Source: Melieria omissa (Eukaryota; Arthropoda; Insecta; Diptera; Ulidiidae). From it: a stretch of DNA of 64,000 nucleotides. Shown in pieces: positions 29,801 to 37,413 of this stretch (within the stretch, counting starts at the first letter, position 1; every line of letters begins with the position of its first letter). The stretch lies in NCBI GenBank assembly GCA_963971225.1, contig OZ020267.1:117855891-117919890 (forward strand). The letters are read 5' to 3'. The notes below the pieces were generated by a model. That model searched no databases. It had not been told where the DNA came from and saw nothing but the letters and a program-made list of their open reading frames with translations. The position numbers were made by a program, and so were the translations under genes.

Positions 29801-30568
29801 AGCGTCTGCAGATTCTGCGGAACAACGGAGGAGACTCCTGAGCACGTCATACTGCACTGCGATGCGGTATGCCGTAGTAGGAGACAGCACCTGCGCCAGT
29901 ACTGGCTTGCAGAAGAGAACGTCAAACACCTTCTCCCACGTGAGTTACTAAGCTTCATTGGGTCGGTGGGACTAGGGGACGTTCTCTAAAGTTGTAGGGG
30001 GCACAATAGATCAGCTTTGGTCTCAGTGCACTTTTCCCCTTTCAAAACTATCTATCTACATACCTAATATTACACATATCAATCGAAAGAGGAAGAAAAT
30101 ACCTTTCATATGACACCTATATCGTTAGAATCGGTTGATAATTTCTTGAGAAATTCGGATATATATAACTGGGACTTTGAGGGCGGACCACGCCTTCAGT
30201 GTTGTTTCCGCAGCAAAATTGTAAGTTTGTCAGATTAAGAAAATCTCTTTGCGATAAAACGAAAAAAATATTTTTTTTTAAAGGGTGTGGTATTCTTAAT
30301 TTCAGCCAACTTACGAAACACGCTCCCAATATTAATAAGCTGACCAAACACGCAACTTTCTGGTGAATACGTAGCCGCATCGCTTATGTACGGTATTGTC
30401 GGCACCACATGTCCTTGAAGCACAGCTGCGATGTAGCTTTAGGAATTAAATAAAAATTCTGTCAATAAAAGCACTTCTAACCTTTACGCACTACCTAACT
30501 TACGTAGCAATAAATGTTACTTGGAAAAGCAAAAAGACGGCTATCGGCACTAGATATACAAACGACAT
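23827..30568 (-). CDS. DRAM/FRAG1-family multispanning membrane protein, four exons
   Basis: Minus-strand exons are 30568-30504, 30436-30315, 24453-24066 and 23992-23827, all GT-AG with consistent phases (2, 1, 2). They total 741 bp, giving 246 aa, close to DRAM proteins. Exon 1 gives a hydrophobic start (MSFVYLVPIAVFLLFQV). Exon 2 has TIPYISDAATYSPESCVFGQ, the family's luminal loop signature. Exon 3 has ITIYIRYRQ and LSSCLGISIVANFQET, then further membrane segments. Exon 4 has VSSVSEWIVATIFSFYILSF and a short polar tail. Six membrane segments are likely. Family members are lysosomal or Golgi membrane proteins linked to autophagy (DRAM) or GPI-anchor lipid remodelling (FRAG1/PGAP2); which applies here is not shown. 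Intron 2 is 5.9 kb of nested TEs. Confidence 0.88.
24786..25086 (+). repeat. tRNA-derived SINE, family 2
   Basis: Begins GCAGCCGCCGTAGCTTTGCT, contains CTCAGCAGGAAATGGCAAAC and CTCTGAGAGTAATTGCC, and ends near CACGGATGGTTGCGGGTAGC. Same family as 6728-7032, opposite orientation. Confidence 0.78.
25423..25841 (-). repeat. tRNA-derived SINE, family 1, with 12-bp duplication
   Basis: On -, the tRNA-like head is at about 25812-25740 with box B GGTTCGATTCC; the body and a (CCAA)n-type tail follow to 25423. The 12-mer TATTATAAATAG flanks it (25411-25422 and 25842-25853). About 30 bp between the tRNA head and the right duplicate are unexplained. Confidence 0.78.
25845..26940 (+). pseudogene. Errantivirus-like LTR end, primer site and Gag fragment
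   Basis: AATAAAGG at about 25869 and TGGCGACGAGGATTGGAT at 26025-26042 look like the end of an LTR and a primer-binding site. 26531-26938 encodes NPDSLERAINILFDAEYAHL followed by an Asn/Gln/Tyr-rich tail with tandem variants of NNRQNYNQNP, as in the C-terminus of errantivirus-type Gag. Pol is absent; the copy is cut off by an RTE fragment at about 26940. Confidence 0.62.
26940..27120 (-). pseudogene. RTE-like LINE fragment
   Basis: On -, 27000-26943 reads LIAPVLTYASETWTLSKTED, the conserved block after the RT domain of RTE-type LINEs. It is followed by a second fragment in the wrong order, so it is an independent piece. Confidence 0.6.
27121..27510 (-). pseudogene. RTE-like LINE, 5'-truncated 3' end
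   Basis: On -, it encodes FGKIFGPVRVGDDYRIRTNN, then LRLRWLGHVCRMDDEAPAKK and GRPCLRWKDQVEEALVSLG, the C-terminal region of RTE-clade ORF2. It ends in a (GTAA)n repeat (+ strand 27119-27138 ACTTACTTACTTACTTACTG), typical of a short-repeat RTE tail. Open for about 110 codons but lacking the RT core. Confidence 0.78.
27667..28827. mobile_element. 1.16-kb palindromic non-autonomous DNA element
   Basis: The ends are CACTGCACAAC and the inverted GTTGCGCTGTG; TTA occurs on both sides. The whole element is an imperfect palindrome centred near 28250: blocks such as CTGTTGCATGGAGTTTTT, ACATCAAGCAATACAACACA and CATACTTTTTCCTTAAAAAA recur inverted in mirrored positions. The arms are closest in identity near the centre. 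No protein is recognisable; open frames here are incidental. Further copies form an array at 50305-52637. Confidence 0.8.
29308..30050 (+). pseudogene. LOA/I-like LINE, 3' part with RNase H
   Basis: 29340-29490 encodes VICSDSQAAIKALISYEITS and VKILWVPGH, a LINE RNase H domain. 29700-29989 encodes LVTGLLTGHCRMRKHMHTIG and the Cys-His motif CRFCGTTEETPEHVILHC, the C-terminus of LOA/I-type ORF2, ending at a stop. The frames differ, so at least one indel is present. The 3' UTR has GGGGGCACAATAGATC and CTCAGTGCAC; a short related piece lies at 27510-27555. Confidence 0.78.
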
Positions 30569-30719
30569 TTCGTTTCGTTAAAACAAATTGAAAATCTCTG
30601 CTTCTGGTATTAGTTGCCTTGCACACTAATTGGCGCACTAATTCTTATAAAATCCTCAAAATAAATATACTGACAAAATCTAAAACAAAAATATTATTTA
30701 TTTTTCATTAAATTCAAAC

Positions 30720-31026
30720 CACAAAAAATAGCAGCTACTATAGAGACAAGTGTTGCCAGATGTATTTCAAGGAATCCCAATAAATGAAGTCCATTTCCCC
30801 TCTTAATCCTAAACTTATTGCTCAAATTTATAATGCACACGTAAAATGAATCGTTTTTGAAAATTGCTCTCTGGCCATTATATCTGAACAAGACGTTGAT
30901 GTAACAAATATGCAACCTGGTTGGCCACAGACATTTTAAAAAGCGTGCATTAAAAATCTCTGTAAAATATTTTCCCCTGAAATATTTATCATAAAATATC
31001 TCTTCAATCCAAAAATACCCCCGAAT
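30720..31026 (-). repeat. Repeat copy, inverted relative to 33500-33835
   Basis: On -, TGTCTGTGGCCAACCAGGTT, ATGGACTTCATTT and AATACATCTGGCAACACT are shared with 33600-33835 on +. The minus-strand open frame over it (111 codons) is not supported by the second copy, which has stops. A non-coding interspersed repeat is inferred. Confidence 0.6.
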
Positions 31027-31321
31027 CATGGATTAACAATAAGGCTGTAGCAAGTCACCGGCTGATTGTTTATCGCTTCTGTCAAAATCGTCGGTGTCAG
31101 CCAAGGTGTATTAATAAGGTGATGGCACTACTGCAAAAACAAAATTCCCATGTATTTTGTTAGTACTTTTGGGCATGCTGATTGTCCAAATCAAAACACA
31201 AACAACACAAAAACAATTTTACCAATTTTTGACAATTAGCATGCCCATTCGCGAAAAATCAAAAGAAAATCAGAAGAAATCAAAAGACAATCAGAAGAAA
31301 AAAGTTTAATCAGCAGTGTTG
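31027..31321 (+). repeat. Chimeric hAT-MITE remnant
   Basis: 31027-31101 matches the start of the MITE at 49871 (CATGGATTAACAATAAGG, CACCGGCTGAT). At 31102 it switches to the CAAGG-family MITE (CAAGGTGTATTAATAAGG, GGGCATGCTGATTGTC), which is cut off near 31321. One MITE probably inserted into the other and then lost its end. Confidence 0.65.
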
Positions 31322-31882
31322 CAATTAAGCAACTAGCAAAAAACTGCACAAATGCAAAACATACATTTATTGCTATAATTTTTATCAGAAACCCACAATA
31401 ATTATAAAATTTCCGAATAAGAACATTTTTAAGTCGGCTATAACTATAATTGTGTAATAATTTTGTTTGAGTTGCTCAATAACTCTTATAAGTAACAAGT
31501 ATATTTTTCGTTGTCGATAATTATTATTTTGGGATTTTCGTTTTCTACATTGCTTCATAACTTTTATTTATAATTTTTTAATTTACGTTACCGATAACTA
31601 TTATTTTGCGAATATATTTTACAATTATGGTGTTCACGGTTCAGCGGTATCTAGCATGTTAAATTTCCCACTTGGCAATTTTCCCGACTTTTCCCATATG
31701 GTATCTCAATTGTGTTTGTTTTGTATGAAAAACATAGATACCGGTAGTTTCAAAATTCGCCGCACTGCCGAGCATGTTTATTGAAATAGGCAAAAAACAA
31801 AGTCAAATTAATTTGTTGACATAATCTACGGAGCGAATTTTTTTGAGTACTTTATGCCACTATCGGGACGATTTCTTTATTT
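31322..31882. other. No recognised feature
   Basis: AT-rich sequence with short recurring motifs such as TTTACGTTACCGATAAC, also seen at 57590 and 58866, suggesting an old repeat; no gene. Confidence 0.35.
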
Positions 31883-32372
31883 GAGCCTATTTACACGAGG
31901 GCTTTTCCCCCTGCGTTAAAAGTCATGCGTGCCGAGTTTGTTGGCGAGAAGTGGTGAGAAGTCAGCGGGGTAGGCAAACACGCACGGTCAGCGAATTCCA
32001 GGGGTTTTTTGACATTTGCTCTTCTCTTTTTCGCACTTTTCTTCAAATTTCCAACCGGCCGGACGCTTTGCTAACAATTATATTTACATCTTCCCTATTA
32101 TTTAAATTTGAGCAGTTAATAGCCATTTCAGTGACTTCTAAAATATTTTCAATAATTTCTTCTTTGTTTAAATCCATTTTTCTTTTAATAATGAGAATAT
32201 CAAAAACTACGCGAAAATGTGAATGAAAGAAGATTGGCCGCTTAAACGTCCAAAAAGCCAAGCAAAGTTCCAAGTAAAAAGTCTTCATATAAATGCATGA
32301 AGATTTACGCAGCAACTTCAAAAGAGAGTTGCAAAAAACGCAGGGGGAAAAAGCCTTCGTGTAAATAGGCTC
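31883..32372. mobile_element. MITE with ~35-bp terminal inverted repeats
   Basis: The left end GAGCCTATTTACACGAGGGC and CTTTTCCCCCTGCG recur inverted at the right end. No clear target duplication was recognised. A minus-strand frame containing MDLNKEEIIENILEVTEMAI is open but not assigned to a family. Confidence 0.7.
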
Positions 32373-32830
32373 TTTGATGTTCAACGTTTGTTTGCCATTT
32401 GAGCGAGGCATTTTTATTTTGAAAAATTTTCCACAATTATTTGAAAGATATACAATGGGGTGCTCACAGTTAGATTGTTAATTTTTAGGGAAAGTTGCCC
32501 GAAATAAATGTTCCCGCAAACTGTGAATACCATAAATGCTTCCTAAATTTTATTTATGATTTTTTTTCATTTAAGTTGCCGATATCTATATTTTTGAAAA
32601 ACAATTTTTTTACGTTGAATTACCACTTTTTGGAAATGAATTGATTTTTAATTGTTTTAAATTGACAAACGCAAATTGACTGCAGAAACCTAATTTCCAC
32701 CAACAACTAAACAATTAAAAATCAATTTATACTCACAATGTGGTAAGGCAACGTAAAAAAAAAAATAAAAATTTCTTTCATAAAAGATATGAAGAAAAAA
32801 TTAAAATTTATAAAAGTTAACTTATAACAG

Positions 32831-33377
32831 TGTAACGATGAGGCACCTTGTCGCTGTCCTATGCATGAATGCTTTACTAGCATATTTTTAGGCAAGCACT
32901 TTAAAGTACGGCCGGCTTGCTATAATTTCGGTATGGCAAAAATGTTTAGCTTTGGCAAGCAAAGGTGAAACACAACGCACATTTAATAAGGTAGTGGTGG
33001 CGACACAGCTGCTTAAACATTTTTCTTCTGATTGTCTCTTGATTTCTTCTGATTTTCTTTTGATTTTTCGCGAATGGGCATGCTAATTGTCAAAAATTGG
33101 TAAAATTGTTTTTGTGTTGCTTGTCATTTGATTTGATTTTGACAAACAGCATGCCCAAAAGTACTAACAAAATACATGGGAATTTTGTTTTTGCAGTAGT
33201 GCTATCACCTTATTAAATACACCTTGGTGAAACACAGAAAAGTCAAAAACGTAGTAGCAAGTAAAATGTGAACTTGTAAATAAAGTGATTGCTGGATGTT
33301 CACTGGGTGTAAGAATCTAAGTGTGTGTTATTTCGAAGCACAATCCAGAGAGACGAACACAACTACTTGTCGTAACA
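32831..33377 (+). repeat. Solo LTR of the Gypsy family, with nested MITE
   Basis: It starts TGTAACGATGAGGCACC and ends ACTTGTCGTAACA; TTTAAAGTACGGCCGGCTTGC matches the 5' LTR near 2651. Without the MITE (32973-33226) and its duplication it is 285 bp, shorter than the full LTR, so it also has a deletion; the TATA region is missing. Confidence 0.8.
32973..33226 (-). mobile_element. hAT-type MITE (CAAGG family)
   Basis: The ends are CAACGCACATTTAATAAGG and CCTTATTAAATACACCTTG. The 8-mer GTGAAACA flanks it at 32965-32972 and 33227-33234. 254 bp, non-coding, nested in the solo LTR. Confidence 0.88.
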
Positions 33378-33499
33378 ATATTTTGGAATAATTTTGGTGG
33401 AAAAATAATTTCTAGGTGGCAGCACTAATTTGCTATCCGACTCAAGTACAATGCTATCAGCCAGTGCTTCTGATGAGGGGCTTGCCTCCCTTGATTAGG

Positions 33500-33840
33500 G
33501 GTTTGTTTTGTTTGAGTTGGGGAGAAATTTTACTATAAATATTTAAGGGGTATAATTTAGGAGAAAACATCTTACAGGCATTTTTAATGTACGCTTTCTA
33601 AACTGTCTGTGGCCAACCAGGTTACATTTGTGTTACATTTTGTTACGAAACACCTTGTTCATATAGATTGGTGAGTGGGTCTTGTTTTGATTTCATAAAA
33701 TGCAAATGAATTGAGCAATTTTCAAGAAATATTCATTTTATGTGTGCATTATACATTTAGGGGGAAATTTTAGTTTTTAGGGGAGATGGACTTCATTTTG
33801 GGGGATTGCTTAAAATACATCTGGCAACACTGCTGTCAGC
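33500..33840 (+). repeat. Repeat copy upstream of the acyl-CoA dehydrogenase gene
   Basis: Second copy of the repeat at 30720-31026, in opposite orientation; the shared end is AATACATCTGGCAACACTG. It lies within 150-480 bp of the gene start and may contribute to its promoter region (inference). Confidence 0.55.
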
Positions 33841-33982
33841 TGACGTTAATTAATTGTATCATGCATAAGCTGTCTTTCTGTAATATTATTCTAATCATAG
33901 GGAGTACCTTAAACTCACAAAAAAGTGATTCCAATGCGCATATTAAGGTGACTTGCATATTCTTATTTCAAATTATGCCAGA

Positions 33983-35353
33983 ATGAGAATCATATTCTTC
34001 TATAGTTACTTTGTGAGTGCGCCAGGGTTGTGCTTGAGAGGATTAGCCAGTTGTGTCAGTTCTTCTATTCGTACTGAGTTGCAGGAAACATGCAAAAAAT
34101 TTGCAAAAGATGTTTTACGTCCGATTGCATACCGGTTGGATCAAACTCGCTGCTTTCCCAGAGAACAGATTTCGGAACTAGGAAGATTAGGGCTCATGGC
34201 CATAACTGCTCCAACTCAATATGGTGGTTCAAATTTGGATATGCTTTCACTGTCTCTCGCAGTCGAAGAACTCTCACAAGGTTGTGCGTCAACTGGAGCA
34301 ATAGTGTCTATTCATAACATACTCTATATAGACTTGTTAGCAACACAGGGAAGTGAGCGCCAAAAAGAATTATATCTGTCACCGTTCACCAAAGGGACTC
34401 CTGGTGCATTTGCCCTAAGCGAGTCTGGTACGTATTTTATATTAAAGAGTGCGAGGAAATTGTGTGCATTTTTTCGCCTTTCGATCTTAAGAAGCGGGCT
34501 CCGACGTTGCAAACATTTCATGTACGGCTACAAAAAAAGGCGACGACTTTGTTCTAAACGGTACTAAGTCTTGGGTAACATCTGCTCAAGAAGCGGAAGT
34601 TGCAATTATTTTTGCGACCGTCGATAAAAATCAAGGCGCAAATGGAATCAGTGGTAAGTCAACACAACACATTTATTGAAGTTTTGCAAATAATGCGGTA
34701 AAAGTTTAGTTGGGAATAAGCAAGGTAACAATTGTTTATTCGTAGCATTTTTGGTGCCACTTAAGCAAGATGGAGTACACGTCAGTGAACCAGATGATAA
34801 ACTGGGAATCAGAGCAACATCAACTTGTCAAATAAATCTTTGTGATGTGCTGGTTCCACAGGAAAATATACTGGGTGGAGTTGGAAATGGTTTTAAAATA
34901 GCCATGCGGCAGTTAAACAAGGCGCGCATAGGCATCGCGTCACAAGCACTCGGTATTGCACAAGCGTCTTTGGAGACAGCTTTGGAGTATGCAATGTGTC
35001 GCCAGGCATTTGGAAAACAATTGGTGGCGATGCAAGCAGTGCAAGTCCGCCTCGCTCGAATGGCTGCACAGATTGAAGCAGCCAGGTTACTAGTGCGGGA
35101 ATCTGCAAAGCTCTGCGATAAAAAACAGAACATTATTAAAAGCAGTGCCATAGCAAAACTGGTAGCCAGTGAAGCTGCAACTTATGCAGCACATCAATGT
35201 ATACAGATATTAGGTGGCATGGGATACATTGAGAGCATGCCAGCTGAACGGTACTACCGCGACGCACGTATAACCGAAATTTATGGCGGAGTTTCTGATA
35301 TTCAAATGTTGATAATAGCTGAGCAATTGATAAAAGATAGGAAGACCAAGTGA
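33983..35353 (+). CDS. Short-chain acyl-CoA dehydrogenase-like protein, three exons
   Basis: Exons are 33983-34427, 34492-34653 and 34746-35353 (introns 64 and 92 bp, GT-AG, phase 1 twice), 1215 bp, 404 aa, close to the ~412 aa of SCAD. The family oxidises acyl-CoA to enoyl-CoA with FAD in mitochondria. Visible landmarks: LGLMAITAPTQYGGSNLDM and VEELSQGCASTGAIVSIHN (N-terminal helices), AFALSES joined by splicing to EAGSDVANIS, then NGTKSWVTS (FAD/substrate loop), KLGIRATSTCQ, CRQAFGKQL, QILGGMGYIESMPAERYYRD. At the C-terminus ITEIYGGVSDIQ replaces the family's EIYEGTSEIQ, so the catalytic base glutamate is glycine (GGC at 35284-35286). The N-terminus is hydrophobic with Arg and Ser and could be a mitochondrial signal. 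AATAAA-type signals lie at about 35440-35480. Confidence 0.9.
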
Positions 35354-35592
35354 TGCTAGTTAGCTAACCCAAGTCAATGAAAGTGCATTTATTATTCCTT
35401 GTACCAGTGTATACATTGTTAAACACACAAATGTCTCTAATAAATTGTAATTATATATTTCTATATAAATTTGTAAATAAAATAAGGATTGGGAATTTCT
35501 AAAGACTGAAGACTCACGCCGATTGTGGATCGTGCATATAAGTGGACGTCAAGCCATCCATTTGAGCCGCTGTTGTTGAGTGTACTGCCTGT
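35354..35592. other. 3' flank of the acyl-CoA dehydrogenase gene
   Basis: Holds the probable 3' UTR and polyadenylation signals (AATAAATTG near 35439, AATAAAATAAGG near 35476) and then unique sequence up to the hAT target site. Confidence 0.5.
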
Positions 35593-36718
35593 TAGACCTG
35601 CAAAACTATCGATGGTACTATCGATAGTGTTCATTTACTTCACTATCGATGCTTTTCGTTACTATCGATACTATTGATTCGCTGCCATCTGTGTTTTCGA
35701 TCAGGAAAACACGAGTGCTGGCGCTTTGGTAGAATTCTAACAAACTTGGTAGATTTATGTTTGAATTTTTATTTTATGCTAGTTGGTACATTTTATTTGA
35801 ATTTGGTCGATTTTCGGAAAACTTTATGTGTCTTCTTCAATTCGTGAAAAAATTGTCAGATAACATTAGAAGTCTGACAAGATTGTAAAGAAATGCTTAG
35901 CATGACCGGTGATATAAATATTTGAACCGAAACGTGAGAAGCTGACATACTACTTAGTATCTGTTGTTTTGTCAAAAAGGGGCGAGTAAGACGACTTATG
36001 TGCATGTTTCTTCAAGTGCGAAAACATGTTCTTGAGTCTGGGTTTTTGCCGTGCTGGCTGTAGCAATTGCATCCATAACGTTTAAAGTTTGAAAATATAC
36101 TTCAATATACTTTATAATGTTCAAAATTATACTTTAAAAAGAATTTTAAAATAAAAATTTCAATTAGTTTAGTTTTTTGGGTGCGATCATATATGTAATA
36201 CTTCTATATTGGCACTAAGCTCAAAGTACATTCGCCAACATCACAGTACAGCAATAGTGGAATATGAGCGAGAAAGCGATAAACGAATGTACTCTGACAG
36301 CTGTCAAAAGTGGCAAAAAAGTCAGGTGCGTTCAGGAGGGAAACAAATTGACTGGAAAAAAATAACAATTTGTCGAAATTAACTGAAATTTCTTCGACCG
36401 CCCCTGGAGCAGTTTCACAGTTGTTCATGTGTAGAAGTGCACATGTATACACGCATAGAAATACATTCACAAAATTTCGTGTTTTCTGTCTCATCGCTTG
36501 TCTCCCTTTGATTTCCTAATGAAAACACATTGTGAAGATACGTTAGTGCCAATATAGAAGTATTACATATATGGGTGCGATAGTATCGATATTTTTTTCC
36601 AAACCATCAAAACTATCTGATGCTATGCGATAGTTTCGTTAGATTCGATGGTATCGATTGTTTTTTCCAACTATCCGAAGCTATCTGATAGTTGACTATC
36701 GATACTTTTCCAGCTCTA
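35593..36718. mobile_element. hAT element with ATCGAT-rich ends
   Basis: The ends are TAGACCTGCAAAACTATCG and CGATACTTTTCCAGCTCTA; the 8-mer CTGCCTGT flanks it exactly (35585-35592 and 36719-36726). Both ends are crowded with TATCGATA/ATCGATAG motifs. No transposase is visible; a second MITE is nested at 36188-36573. A truncated relative is at 49344-49490. Confidence 0.86.
36188..36573. mobile_element. hAT-type MITE with exact 8-bp duplication, nested
   Basis: The ends CATATATGTAATACTTCTAT and ...TTACATATATG are inverted; GGTGCGAT flanks it (36180-36187, 36574-36581). Highly similar to 14654-15038, which suggests relatively recent activity of this family. Confidence 0.9.
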
Positions 36719-36769
36719 CTGCCTGTGGCACGAAAAAAGCAACAAAATTTACGTGCATTTTGTTAGTAT

Positions 36770-37011
36770 CAAGGTGTATTAATAAGGTGATGGCACTACG
36801 ATTCCCATGTATTTTGTTAGTGCTTTTGGGCATCCTGCTTGTCAAAATCAAATCAAAAGACAAGCAACACAAAAACAATTTTACCAATTTTTGACAATGA
36901 GGATGCCCATTCGTGAAAAGCCAAAAGAAAATCAGAAGAAATCAAAAGAATATAAGAAGAAAAAAGTTTAAGCAGCTGTGTTGCCACCACTACCTTATTA
37001 AATGTGCCTTG
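36770..37011 (+). mobile_element. hAT-type MITE (CAAGG family)
   Basis: The ends are CAAGGTGTATTAATAAGG and CCTTATTAAATGTGCCTTG; GTTAGTAT flanks it (36762-36769, 37012-37019). 242 bp, non-coding; same family as 32973-33226. Confidence 0.9.
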
Positions 37012-37413
37012 GTTAGTATTTTCGTTCGGTTCATTGTCAAAATCGGACGGTTCTCTTGCCAACAGTATTGCCAGCATTGAATGAACGTATACATAATAAT
37101 AACATTCAAATATGTTGTGATTTGTAGGTTATTGTGCACAACAAGGAACAAAGTGAATAGATTAGCAAATAAAGTAAAAAGGATTTACTTCGAATAGGAG
37201 TTTTCAAATTCAAATGGTGAAATTTCACGAAACTATCAAGTGTCTATGAGAAGGAAAGCCGATTAAAGCGATAAATAATATAAATGGTCGGCTTAGATTG
37301 AAAAGGTGCTAAGACAACTTGTTTTTTTTTACAAATATCAGATTTTGATGAAAGAAAATGTAACCAATCGAAAATGTAACCAATGTAAACCAATCGACAG
37401 CCAAAAGAATATA

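Larger units (their letters stand above)
24454..30314 (-). other. Second intron of the DRAM-like gene, filled with repeats
   Basis: On the minus strand the donor is TTTC|GTAAGT and the acceptor is ATTATTTTTCAG. It contains two SINEs, an errantivirus-like LTR/gag piece, two RTE pieces, a 1.16-kb palindromic element and a LOA/I-like LINE tail. Stretches 28830-29300 and 30050-30310 show nothing else. Confidence 0.7.

Noticed and set aside
30694..31029. 111-codon minus-strand frame upstream of the DRAM gene
   Set aside because: The related copy at 33500-33840 is broken, and no domain is seen; treated as a repeat.
33953..33982. Longer N-terminus for the acyl-CoA dehydrogenase
   Set aside because: The upstream in-frame start would be TTG (33953); the first in-frame ATG is 33983. 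The ATG at 33974 is out of frame and stops at once.
34428..34567. Read-through frame past the first acyl-CoA dehydrogenase exon
   Set aside because: It translates intron 1 and exon 2 in the wrong frame; the GT-AG junction 34427/34492 restores the family sequence.
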